Of a DNA stretch of 64,000 bases, positions 27,753 through 37,622 are shown in pieces. Position numbers and translations under genes: made by a program. Source of the DNA: Bacteroidota bacterium (GTDB lineage: Bacteria > Bacteroidota > Bacteroidia > Chitinophagales > Chitinophagaceae); contig JADJJH010000001.1 of the NCBI GenBank assembly GCA_016706595.1, positions 62,001 through 126,000 on the forward strand, in the 5' to 3' direction. The number at the start of each line of letters is the position of its first letter. Within the stretch, counting starts at the first letter, position 1. The notes beneath the pieces were generated by a model. That model was given only the letters and a program-made list of their open reading frames with translations. It was not told the origin of the DNA and did no database searches.

Positions 27753-29003
27753 ATGCGCAGAATGAATGGTGTTGGATTAGTAATTATGATGCTGGTATTA
27801 GTATTGATAGAGTACTATGCTTTTTCGGCATTTCGATTTGCGATAAAATCTGTACGGCCTCCATATAAAGCGATAGCATTGGGGTCTTACATTGCAATGA
27901 CACTTGTGTGGTTTGTTATGTTGCTTTCATTTAATTTTTTGCGAACAGCTGACATGAGCAAAGGACTCAAAAATTTTATTTTGGTGTTTTTTATGGGATT
28001 CTTAATCGCCAAAGTTTTAATCGCCATTTTTTTATTGTTAGATGATGTTCGACGATTGGTGTATTATGTAATCGGACTCTTTTACGCAAATGAAGCAACG
28101 CCATTAACCGTTCAGAATGGCATGACACGTTCGGCTTTTATGACGCGATTTGCTTTGCTATTTGGAGGTACCATGTTTGCAACCTTATTACATGGTATGA
28201 GTAATCGTTATAATTATAGAGTTCGCAACTTGAAACTTAAATTTGATGATTTGCCAGCGGCTTTCAAAGGCTTAAAAATTGTGCATATTTCGGATATTCA
28301 TAGCGGAAGTTTTAATGATCCGGAGGCGGTTCAAAAAGGGGTTTTGATGATTAATGAACAAAAGCCCGATTTGATTTTATTTACCGGCGACTTGGTGAAC
28401 AATAAGAGTGAGGAGATGTATGATTATCGTTCAATATTTTCAAAATTAAGTGCTACCTACGGAGTCTATTCTATTTTAGGAAACCACGATTATGGCGATT
28501 ATGTGGAATGGGAAAATGCAGATGCTAAAAAGAAAAATTTAGATGATTTGAAATCTATTCATGCCGAAATGGGATGGCGTTTATTATTGAATGAACATGT
28601 GGTTGTGAAAAAGGGAAATGATGCTCTAGCTTTATTGGGCGTTGAAAATATAAGTGCGAAGGGATTTAATACGTATGGTGATTTAAGTAAGGCATATGCC
28701 GGAAGTGAAAATCATGTATTTAAAATATTAATGAGTCACGACCCTTCGCATTGGGATAGCGAAACTACGCAACGGTATAAAGATATTCATCTTACCTTAA
28801 GTGGACATACACATGGTATGCAGTTTGGTGTTGAAATACCTTGGTTGAAGTGGAGCCCTGTACAATATGCCTATAATCGATGGGCAGGCTTGTATCAGCA
28901 AGAAAATCAATATTTGTATGTCAATCGTGGATTCGGATTTTTAGGTTACCCCGGTAGAGTAGGCATTTTGCCAGAGATTACCGTGTTGGAATTGGACGCT
29001 TAA
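27753..29003 (+). CDS. Membrane-bound metallophosphoesterase
   Basis: A 416-residue protein with three to four N-terminal hydrophobic segments (about residues 6-26, 40-60, 72-95 and 126-145) and a C-terminal calcineurin-like phosphoesterase domain. The metal-binding motifs are in order: DIHSGSF (about 183), GDLVNN (about 212), GNHDYGDY (about 243), SHDPSHW (about 328) and SGHTHGMQFG (about 349). The layout matches the YaeI/YkuE-type membrane phosphoesterases; the substrate is not known, some relatives act on UDP-diacylglucosamine or other lipids. It ends before a long non-coding gap. Confidence 0.88.
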   Translation: MRRMNGVGLVIMMLVLVLIEYYAFSAFRFAIKSVRPPYKAIALGSYIAMTLVWFVMLLSFNFLRTADMSKGLKNFILVFFMGFLIAKVLIAIFLLLDDVRRLVYYVIGLFYANEATPLTVQNGMTRSAFMTRFALLFGGTMFATLLHGMSNRYNYRVRNLKLKFDDLPAAFKGLKIVHISDIHSGSFNDPEAVQKGVLMINEQKPDLILFTGDLVNNKSEEMYDYRSIFSKLSATYGVYSILGNHDYGDYVEWENADAKKKNLDDLKSIHAEMGWRLLLNEHVVVKKGNDALALLGVENISAKGFNTYGDLSKAYAGSENHVFKILMSHDPSHWDSETTQRYKDIHLTLSGHTHGMQFGVEIPWLKWSPVQYAYNRWAGLYQQENQYLYVNRGFGFLGYPGRVGILPEITVLELDA

Positions 29004-29011
29004 ATTCATTT

Positions 29012-29569
29012 ACGAATTGAGAATTACGTATTACGATTTGATACATTGTTCGTCAAAATAATTTCCTGAAATAGATCCCCGTAATGCGTAATTGATTTCC
29101 GTAATCCCCCATTTATCGTATTCGATCTATTTTAATTATTTGAAAAACTTCAAGATGGCTTATCCAGACATATTTTAATTTCACCCAAGAATCGTTTGGA
29201 ATCAGGCATTTAGGAATGTTAATATGTATTTTGGTTATAATGTGTGAAGGGGTGTGGGCTTTTGCGTTTCTTAACGAAAAATTATGAAATATCGCATCTT
29301 GGTGTTATGTTTGAATGTGAAATCGTTAACTCGTTAGGGACTTGATAGGATAAATAACCAAGTTATTCTATCAAAAGATGAACAGATAAATATTTTGAAT
29401 TATCAAAGCAACCTATGCCATTAGATGATATTTTAATGTCTCGTTTTGTAGAAACTTTCTTCCAATGTAATGATTGGAATGGATGTTCGTCACACAAATT
29501 ATATGTCGAATCAACAGGTAGTTGATTCGTTTTTTTTTTATTAAGTCATTTTATGCAAAAAAAACCATT
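29012..29569 (+). promoter_or_regulatory. Conserved upstream region and 5' leader of G1
   Basis: The 518-bp gap contains no protein gene with a known product. From about 29012 to 29440 it is alignable with 60480-60905 before G4, and from about 29271 with 38135-38310 before G2. Shared landmarks are the promoter and, 109 bp after the -7 box, the phrase CAACCTATGCCATTAGATGATATTTTA. From that ATG (29415) a 36-codon ORF runs to 29525. Confidence 0.6.
29271..29313 (+). promoter_or_regulatory. Promoter of giant gene G1 (shared type)
   Basis: TTAACG (29271) is followed by AAATTATGAA and, exactly 35 bp from TTAACG, by TATGTTTG (29306-29313), a TANNTTTG -7 box. TATG ending 19 bp before it sits where the -33 element belongs. 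The same arrangement with the same 35-bp distance occurs before G2 and G4. Confidence 0.6.
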
Positions 29570-32500
29570 ATGAAAACACCACATCTTGTTCAAACACACA
29601 CAACATTACCAAATCTAAGGAATATGAAACATCATCTTTTTATTTTTCTCATTGCAATCTCATTGCTATTTGTGAATAATGCAAAAGCTCAAACCTACTT
29701 TAGCGAAGAGTTTGCCAACAATTCGGCAGGTTGGACTTTAGACACTGAATGGGGAATTGGTTCGGCAAGCGGATATTATAATACACTATATGATAATGAT
29801 CCAGCTTTAGATCATACCTCGAATACCAATAATGGAATTGCCGGTGCAAATATTGGTGGTTCTATTACGAATTCAATTCATGGATTTTATTATCTCACTA
29901 GTCCGGTGATTGATTTATCTTCTGCATCGGGCAATGTTAGTCTAGCATTTTTTCGTTGGCTTACTGGGGATGAAGCAAATTCTATTACGAATGTAGTTGA
30001 GGTATTTGATGGCACTTCATGGCAAACTATTTGGACAAATCCTGTATCACTTTTAATGGATGACGCTACTTGGGTCGAAAATTGTTTTGATATTACGGCG
30101 TATAAAAATGCCAATTTTCAAATTCGTTTTGGACATAGTGTGAATGGCCCGGGATCAGTTTCTTCCGGCGGTTGGAATGTAGATGACATTTCAATTTATG
30201 TACCCTCAATGGCAACTACACCTACCTTAAGTGCAAGCTCTTTAATCAATTGTGGAGTGCAAAATACAACCTTAAGTATTGCTTCGGGTTCACTCAATGC
30301 TGCTAATGATTGGGCATGGTATACAGGCTCTTGCGGTGGCACTTTGGTAGGGTATGGAACGAGTATTGTTGTGAGTCCTTCGTCTACTACAACGTATTAT
30401 GCACGTGGTGAAGGCGTTTGTGGAAACACGGGTGCTTGCGAAAGTATTACCATACATGTTGGTGCAAATCCAACGCTTAATACCCTAGCTTCAGTTTCAA
30501 TTTGCGTAGGCGATTCAATTGTTTTAAGCGCATCGGGTGCAACTAATTATAATTGGGCGCCATCCGGTAATGCGGTAATGGTTGGACTCACACTCGATAA
30601 TATACCAACACCAAAATTAGCGGTGGGTTTACATAAATTAATTTCTTCGTATTTGGGCAACGCCCTTCAATTACGTCGAAGCACAGATAATGCCTTGATG
30701 GATTTTGGTTTTGTGGGTAATGATTTAGATATTGCTTCTATTGCAACTTGGTTAGGAAGTGCAGATGGCTATTGTACCACTTTATATGATCAATCAGGAA
30801 ATGGTGGACATGTAACACAAACTAACAATGCACAACAACCATTGTTTGTTGCTAACGGAATAAATGGCAAACCGATTTTGCGTTTTAGTAATACGCAATT
30901 TATGTTTAACCTTATTAATTACCCTCCTCCATTCACGACTATTTATGGTGCTAAGCAAACCGGTCCTATACGTAATAGAGTATTAGGGGCGGTAAATAAT
31001 AACTGGCTGCTTGGTTGGTGGAGCGGATTAAAATCATGTGCACATTTCGATCAATGGATACATTATAGTGGAATTGCCGCTGACAATAGTGCTTATATTT
31101 ATTCAGGCTCAAGTACAGGAGGCGTTTCTTCTTCTTTTTATGAGAATGGAAATTTAATTGCTTCACATCCCTGGGGTTTTTCAGGGCCTAATGGAATTGA
31201 ACTGAATGGTTATGGTGGAGGTGCTGAATTATCGGACGCCGACTTTATGGATGTATTTGTATTTGATAATGAATTATCAAATCAACATCGTGGATTGGTT
31301 GAAACTTATACGAATGATTATTATGGTTTAAACTTGATAAATAATGTACCACTCGCTACAGCATCCATAAGTGCTTTCCCAAATTCAACCACAACGTATA
31401 CGGTTACAGGTAGCGATGTATTTGGTTGTTCTTCAAGTGCAACGGTAGTGGTGAATGTGACAGAAGTTTGTCCGGCAAACCAAAGTGCAATTTGTGAACC
31501 GGGTCAATGCAGTGCAAGTGTAACTACAGTTAATCCTGTTCATTGTCAAACCTTAAGTACTTTAACTTGGGCAATGAGTGGTGCTACATTTGCAACATCT
31601 TCGCCTATAGGTATTAATTATGTAGGAACTGCCATTTTTAATAAGGGGGTTACAACCGTTACGTATACTGCAACCTATATTTCAGGAGGAATGTTTAGTT
31701 GTTCGTTTGATGTTACGGTTACTGATAATGAAGCACCGGTGATTACTTGTTCACCTATTAATTTAACTAATACACCGGGTATTTGTGGCGCGAACTTGAG
31801 TTTACCATCACCTACTGTTAGTGATAATTGCCCTTCAATTGGAAACGCGTTGAATTTTGATGGTGTGAATGATATGATCACCGGCTCAGATGTAAACTTG
31901 CCTACCGGCACGTCAGCAAGATCTATTGAGGCATGGGTAAAGTGGACATCAGTTAATCCTGTTGGACCAATATTTCAATATGGAACAGGATCTCAAATTG
32001 GAGGTAACGAATTTGCACTGGCAGTGCATTGGTCAGGAAAATTAATGTTTTGGGGTGAAAATAATGATGTTATCGGATCGACTTTAATAAACGATGGAAA
32101 TTGGCACCATGTAGCGGTCACTTACGATGGAACTACCATTAAGCTTTATGTGGACGGGAATCTGGATGGTACCGGTACTCCATCACTTAATACGTTGTTA
32201 TCTGGAAATTTTCATATTGGAAGAGACACTTATACCAATTGGGCATTTAATGGTTCTGTAGATGAAATCAGGTTTTGGAATTTAAACATCTCGCAAGCTC
32301 AAATACAAGCCAACATGAATAATGAGTTGAATGCGCAGACGGGATTATTGGCTGTTTATCATTTTAACCAAGGAGTTGCAGGAGGTAACAATACATCGCC
32401 TGCCATCAACACGGCAACCGATTTATCAGGTAATGGTTACAACGGCACCTTGTCAAATTTTGCACTTACTGGTTCAAGTTCAAATTGGATCATTGGGAAT

Positions 32501-35500
32501 GTTCTGTCCAGTACCTCAGTTCCAATGGTAACTAACAATGCTCCTTCAACTTTACCAATTGGTAGTACCAATGTGATATGGACAGCTACTGACGTAAGCG
32601 GTAATACCGCAACTTGTACACAAGTAGTTACAGTTACTGATACTGAAGCTCCTGTTTTTGCTGCACCATCCTTACTTTCTGTAGATTTTGAATTGGGTGC
32701 TTTACCAAGTGGTTGGACTGCTACTGGTTTATGGCATATTTCTTCATCATGTATTACAGGTACACCTCCTAATCCAACGAAGTGGGCGTATTTTGGACTT
32801 GATGCTTCATGTACTTTTAATGCAGGTAGTGTTACAGGATCCTTAAGTACAGCGCCAATCAGCATCCCGGCAAGTGCATCAAATCCAACACTTATATTTA
32901 AATCTATCTATAGAGGAGAGGGCGGTGCGCCATATGACCTTGCCGCGCTTCGTGTGAATGGAACACAAATACTGAATGTCAGTAGCTCTTTCCCACAAAA
33001 TACATGGAATACGGTAAGTGTAAATTTGAGTTCGTATATCGGACAAACTATTACCATCGATTGGCTCTTTAATTCAGTTGATCATATCGGAAATAATTTT
33101 CTGGGATGGCAAGTAGATAGTATCAGTTTAAAATCAAGCGGTAGCGGATGTCCGGCAAATATTACAGCTTATACGTTGCAAGGGGCTTGTAATAAAGATG
33201 TAAGTTGGACAATACCTTCCCTTTCGGATAATTGTGCTATCGCGTCTCTAACAAGTAACTATAACCCAGGTGATTTATTTCCTATAGGCACAACAACGGT
33301 AGTTTATACCGCAACTGATATTCATGGTAATAGCAGCACTTGTTCGTTTGATGTTACCGTTGTTGATACGAATTTGTTTGCAACTTGTCCTCAAAGTATA
33401 ACAGTAAGTACAGCTGTTTTTCAATGTACTGCTGATGTTGCGATTCAAAACCCAAGTTTTACTTCTTGTACAAGTATCACCAATTTAAGTTGGACACAGA
33501 GTGGTTCTACAAATAATTCGTCATCTGTAAGCGGAATGAATTATTTAGGTACAGCAACTTTTAATAAAGGACTAACCACTGTGACTTATACTGCAACCAA
33601 TAATTATGGACATGTTTCGCATTGCTCATTTACTGTTCAAGTAAACGATAGCATTCCACCAACTATTACTTGTACACCATTAAATGTAAATAATACACCA
33701 GGTCTCTGTTCGGCCACAATTAATTTAATCAACCCAACGGTTACTGATAATTGTGCCTTGCAATTAGATAATGCTTTATATTTTGATGGAGTTGATGATG
33801 TAGTAAACACAATATTATCTGATAACGCAAATTCAAGTTGGACATTTACAGCAAAAATAAAACCGGTTTCATTTCCGGGAAGTGGAAGTTCAAATTTAGG
33901 AAATACAATAGTGGCCGCAGATTTAAGCTCAAGTTGGGGAAATGGATTTGGAATTAGCCCGACGAACTTGAAAGTTATTTATAATAATAATTGGACTAAT
34001 TTCAATTATACATTTACAGCAAATACTTGGTATGATGTTGCCGTTTCAATCGATATCGCAAATAGTAATATTAAAGCTTATGTAAATGGAGTTTTAATAG
34101 GAACAAATAGTGTTAGTTTTACTACCGGAGGTGGCGTTACAAATTTTAAAATTGGTTATTTCCCTGGCGTATTGTCAAATCCATTTGATGGCTATATTGA
34201 TGAAGTCGCTATATGGAATACAGTAAGAACGCAAACACAAATTCAAGATGCCATGATATCAAATACTGCGCCTCAAGTTGGTTTGCAAGCACTTTACCAT
34301 TTTGATCAAGGGATACCATTAGGTAATAATGTGGCGGTAACAACCTTGAATGATGCTTCCGGAAATTCAAAACATGGAACTCTTGTAAATTTTGCACTAA
34401 CACCAGGTGCTGTTTCGAATTGGGGGCCATCGAGTGGTGGTTCACTTTCCTCGTTAACGAACAATGCCCCTCCAAGTTATCCGGTTGGTACAACAAATGT
34501 AGTTTGGACTGCCACCGATGCGAGTGGAAATGCAGCTTCATGTACACAAATAGTTACAGTTACTGATACTGAGGCGCCAGTGTTTACTCAACCATCTTTA
34601 CTCTCTGTAGATTTTGAATCAGGTGCTTTGCCAAGTGGTTGGTCAGCCACAGGTTTATGGCATATCACATCTTCTTGTATTACAGGTACACCACCCAATC
34701 CAACAAAGTGGGCTTATTTTGGTAGCGATGCTTCTTGTAATTTTAATGTAGGTAGTGTTTCAGGTTCTTTAAGTGCGCCTTCCATTACGATTCCGGCAAG
34801 TGCAATGAATCCAACACTTACATTTAAATCTATCTATAGAGGAGAGGGCGGTACGCCATATGACCTTGCCGCTCTTCGTGTGAATGGAACACAAATACTA
34901 AACGTTAGTAGCTCATTCCCACAAAATACTTGGAATACAGTAAGTGTAAATTTTAGTGCGTATATCGGACAAACTATTACCATCGATTGGCTCTTTAATT
35001 CAGTTGACAATTTCGCAAATAATTTTCTGGGTTGGCAAGTTGATAGTATCAGTTTGCAATCAAGTGGTGGCGGATGTCCTTCAAATATAGCTGCCTATAC
35101 CTTACAAGGCGCTTGTGATAGAAATGTTAGCTGGTCAATACCAACTCCAAGCGACAATTGCGCAATTGCTACGCTTACAAGTAATTATAACCCGGGTGAT
35201 TTATTTCCTGTTGGAACCACAACTGTAGTTTATACAGCTACAGATATTCATGGTAATAGCAGTACATGTTCATTTGATGTAACCGTAATTGATACCAATT
35301 TGTTTGCAACTTGTCCGCAAAATATTACTGCCAATACCGATGCATTTCAATGTGCTGCTAACTTACTTTTAGCAGTTCCAACTTTTACAAATTGTGCTCC
35401 TATTAATTCACTTACTTGGGTGCTTAGCGGAGCAACTTCTGCTTCATCTGCCGCAAGCGGAATTAATTATTTAGGAACAACCACTTTTAATAAAGGAACT

Positions 35501-37582
35501 ACAACAGTCACCTATACAGCAACTAATAGTTTCGGTCATGTTTCGCATTGTTCATTTACAGTACAAGTAAATGATAGTATCCCGCCAACAATTATTTGTT
35601 CACCAAATCTGATTGTAAATCATGATGAAGGCGTTTGTGGTGCAAGTGTGAATTTAATTTCACCAAGTATCAGCGATAATTGTCCGCTAAATTTATTGCC
35701 TAATGCTTTAAATTTTGATGGTGTGAATGATCATGTGATTTTACCGGAATTTAATTTAGGTACATCAGATTTTACCTTAGAAACTTGGATAAATCCTACT
35801 ATTAATTCTGATGATTATTTGATAAGTAATCGAACTTCTGAGAGCGGCGGCTGTTGCAATTGGTTCGCTTTATCGCACCAAAGTGATGGTAAAATTTATC
35901 TTGAAGTTGCAAGTAATGGTACCCCTAATTATGTATCTTTTGGAAGCAATACTGCTGTGCCACTTAACGCATGGTCGCATATTGCGGTTGTTAGAAGTGG
36001 CTTAACCATGACCATCTATATTAATGGAGTTGCCGATGTTATTTATACCGACAACTTTGTTCGCAATGTATCTACAGGCAACTATGTTTTGTTAGGTGGA
36101 TTTCCTTATTATGATGCGGCATGGTACCAAGGTTCAATGGACGAAGTTCGTATTTGGAATATTGCTCGAACCGGTTCTCAAATTCTAAATAACATGAACA
36201 CTCAAATTCCTGCACAGTCTGGATTGCAAAATTATTATTCAATGAACCAAGGAATTGCCAATTCAAATAATGTCGGAGTTAATACCGTGATTGATGGTTC
36301 AGGAAATGGATACAGTGGCTCCCTGAATAATTTTGCATTGTCGGGTTCTACTTCTAATTGGGTTAACGGAAACCCAAGTCTAAGTGCTTTCACAAATAAC
36401 GCACCATCATTATTTCCAATTGGTACAACTAATGTGGTGTGGACGGCTGCTGATGCTAGCGGAAATATTGCCACTTGCACACAAATAGTAATCGTAAATC
36501 CACCTTCAGGAAGCACTATAACTGCAGCTTGTGATTCTTATACTTGGGTAGAAAATAACAATGCCGTGTATACAGTAAGCGGCAATTACACGCAAACTTT
36601 TACTACGGCTTATGGTTGCGATTCAATACATACTTTAAACCTTACGGTAAATTATAGCAGTAAAACCGTTACTACCATTTCTACTATTGGTTGTTATACA
36701 TGGCCTATTAATGGAGGGACTTATACAACAAGCGGAATGTATACAAACACTTATACTAATGGAGTGGGTTGTTTACATACCGATTCATTATATCTTACCA
36801 TTACCCCTGAAGTATTATTGCATGCAAAAGCAATTTTGCAAGGGCCTTACGATGCAAGTATTGGTTTGATGCATGATAGTTTGCGTGTTCAAAATGCCAT
36901 TCCAACACTCGAGCCCTATTCGCAATTGCCTTATAATAAACCGGCGATTGGAGAACCGGGTGGAGAGTTATTAAATTTATCATTACTAACTACAACCGGT
37001 AACGATGCCATTGTTGATTGGATTTTCCTTGAATTGCGTGATGCCATCAATCCTTCGATTATTGTTGCTACCAAACGTGCATTGATACAACGCGATGGTG
37101 ATATTGTGAGTCATGTTGATGGTTTATCACCTATCCATTTCTTATATACTTCTGCAGGAAATTATTACGTGTCTATTAAGCATCGAAACCATTTAGGGGT
37201 GATGTCATCAACGCCAATTGCCTTATCGGCTTGTGCAGGAAGCACTATTAATTTTTCTGATTTAACACCGGTATATATCAATCCGGTGATACAAAATTTA
37301 CCACGTAAAAACTTAGCAGGTATCAATGCATTATGGAGTGCCGATGCTAACAACAATAAAAATGTAAAGTATAATGGTGCATTAAATGATAAAGACAAAA
37401 TCATGACCGGAGTTGGCGGACCGGGATTGATCAACAATATTGTATATGGTTATCGTGTAGAAGATTGTAACATGGATGGAAAAATCCGTTACAATGGTTT
37501 GGATAATGACCGTACATTAATTATTACCAATGTTGGAGTAAGTACACCTAACAACGTACTATTCCAACATACTCCGAATTAG
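29570..37582 (+). CDS. Giant secreted HYR/LamG modular protein G1
   Basis: A protein of about 2670 residues, start ATG 29570; ATG 29624 gives the compact signal peptide MKHHLFIFLIAISLLFVNNAKAQ and is the alternative. Order of modules: a jelly-roll domain (29700-30210); an Ig-like domain; a domain like the GH54 arabinofuranosidase B catalytic module (LQLRRSTDNALMDFGF, LYDQSGNGG; 30600-31335) nested in a further Ig-like domain; then HYR domains, of which three hold a LamG domain (from about 31845, 33770, 35700) and two are preceded by a jelly-roll insert (32660-33150, 34580-35075). Two CDSYTW-type repeats lead to the C-terminal module (36800-37582) with HRNHLGVM and EDCNMDGKIRYNG, ending QHTPN. 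It has no type A T9SS domain. Surface adhesion is inference. Confidence 0.85.
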   Translation: MKTPHLVQTHTTLPNLRNMKHHLFIFLIAISLLFVNNAKAQTYFSEEFANNSAGWTLDTEWGIGSASGYYNTLYDNDPALDHTSNTNNGIAGANIGGSITNSIHGFYYLTSPVIDLSSASGNVSLAFFRWLTGDEANSITNVVEVFDGTSWQTIWTNPVSLLMDDATWVENCFDITAYKNANFQIRFGHSVNGPGSVSSGGWNVDDISIYVPSMATTPTLSASSLINCGVQNTTLSIASGSLNAANDWAWYTGSCGGTLVGYGTSIVVSPSSTTTYYARGEGVCGNTGACESITIHVGANPTLNTLASVSICVGDSIVLSASGATNYNWAPSGNAVMVGLTLDNIPTPKLAVGLHKLISSYLGNALQLRRSTDNALMDFGFVGNDLDIASIATWLGSADGYCTTLYDQSGNGGHVTQTNNAQQPLFVANGINGKPILRFSNTQFMFNLINYPPPFTTIYGAKQTGPIRNRVLGAVNNNWLLGWWSGLKSCAHFDQWIHYSGIAADNSAYIYSGSSTGGVSSSFYENGNLIASHPWGFSGPNGIELNGYGGGAELSDADFMDVFVFDNELSNQHRGLVETYTNDYYGLNLINNVPLATASISAFPNSTTTYTVTGSDVFGCSSSATVVVNVTEVCPANQSAICEPGQCSASVTTVNPVHCQTLSTLTWAMSGATFATSSPIGINYVGTAIFNKGVTTVTYTATYISGGMFSCSFDVTVTDNEAPVITCSPINLTNTPGICGANLSLPSPTVSDNCPSIGNALNFDGVNDMITGSDVNLPTGTSARSIEAWVKWTSVNPVGPIFQYGTGSQIGGNEFALAVHWSGKLMFWGENNDVIGSTLINDGNWHHVAVTYDGTTIKLYVDGNLDGTGTPSLNTLLSGNFHIGRDTYTNWAFNGSVDEIRFWNLNISQAQIQANMNNELNAQTGLLAVYHFNQGVAGGNNTSPAINTATDLSGNGYNGTLSNFALTGSSSNWIIGNVLSSTSVPMVTNNAPSTLPIGSTNVIWTATDVSGNTATCTQVVTVTDTEAPVFAAPSLLSVDFELGALPSGWTATGLWHISSSCITGTPPNPTKWAYFGLDASCTFNAGSVTGSLSTAPISIPASASNPTLIFKSIYRGEGGAPYDLAALRVNGTQILNVSSSFPQNTWNTVSVNLSSYIGQTITIDWLFNSVDHIGNNFLGWQVDSISLKSSGSGCPANITAYTLQGACNKDVSWTIPSLSDNCAIASLTSNYNPGDLFPIGTTTVVYTATDIHGNSSTCSFDVTVVDTNLFATCPQSITVSTAVFQCTADVAIQNPSFTSCTSITNLSWTQSGSTNNSSSVSGMNYLGTATFNKGLTTVTYTATNNYGHVSHCSFTVQVNDSIPPTITCTPLNVNNTPGLCSATINLINPTVTDNCALQLDNALYFDGVDDVVNTILSDNANSSWTFTAKIKPVSFPGSGSSNLGNTIVAADLSSSWGNGFGISPTNLKVIYNNNWTNFNYTFTANTWYDVAVSIDIANSNIKAYVNGVLIGTNSVSFTTGGGVTNFKIGYFPGVLSNPFDGYIDEVAIWNTVRTQTQIQDAMISNTAPQVGLQALYHFDQGIPLGNNVAVTTLNDASGNSKHGTLVNFALTPGAVSNWGPSSGGSLSSLTNNAPPSYPVGTTNVVWTATDASGNAASCTQIVTVTDTEAPVFTQPSLLSVDFESGALPSGWSATGLWHITSSCITGTPPNPTKWAYFGSDASCNFNVGSVSGSLSAPSITIPASAMNPTLTFKSIYRGEGGTPYDLAALRVNGTQILNVSSSFPQNTWNTVSVNFSAYIGQTITIDWLFNSVDNFANNFLGWQVDSISLQSSGGGCPSNIAAYTLQGACDRNVSWSIPTPSDNCAIATLTSNYNPGDLFPVGTTTVVYTATDIHGNSSTCSFDVTVIDTNLFATCPQNITANTDAFQCAANLLLAVPTFTNCAPINSLTWVLSGATSASSAASGINYLGTTTFNKGTTTVTYTATNSFGHVSHCSFTVQVNDSIPPTIICSPNLIVNHDEGVCGASVNLISPSISDNCPLNLLPNALNFDGVNDHVILPEFNLGTSDFTLETWINPTINSDDYLISNRTSESGGCCNWFALSHQSDGKIYLEVASNGTPNYVSFGSNTAVPLNAWSHIAVVRSGLTMTIYINGVADVIYTDNFVRNVSTGNYVLLGGFPYYDAAWYQGSMDEVRIWNIARTGSQILNNMNTQIPAQSGLQNYYSMNQGIANSNNVGVNTVIDGSGNGYSGSLNNFALSGSTSNWVNGNPSLSAFTNNAPSLFPIGTTNVVWTAADASGNIATCTQIVIVNPPSGSTITAACDSYTWVENNNAVYTVSGNYTQTFTTAYGCDSIHTLNLTVNYSSKTVTTISTIGCYTWPINGGTYTTSGMYTNTYTNGVGCLHTDSLYLTITPEVLLHAKAILQGPYDASIGLMHDSLRVQNAIPTLEPYSQLPYNKPAIGEPGGELLNLSLLTTTGNDAIVDWIFLELRDAINPSIIVATKRALIQRDGDIVSHVDGLSPIHFLYTSAGNYYVSIKHRNHLGVMSSTPIALSACAGSTINFSDLTPVYINPVIQNLPRKNLAGINALWSADANNNKNVKYNGALNDKDKIMTGVGGPGLINNIVYGYRVEDCNMDGKIRYNGLDNDRTLIITNVGVSTPNNVLFQHTPN

Positions 37583-37583
37583 T

Positions 37584-37622
37584 AGACTAGCCTTAGGCGA
37601 CGCAGGAGCCTTAGGCTAGTCT
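37584..37622 (+). terminator. Stop-proximal inverted repeat after G1
   Basis: AGACTAGCC (37584) pairs with GGCTAGTCT (to 37622), with an inner AGGC/GCCT stem. It starts one base after the stop codon. The same arrangement follows G2 and G3. There is no T run after it, so it may be a processing or rho-type signal instead of an intrinsic terminator. Confidence 0.5.
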
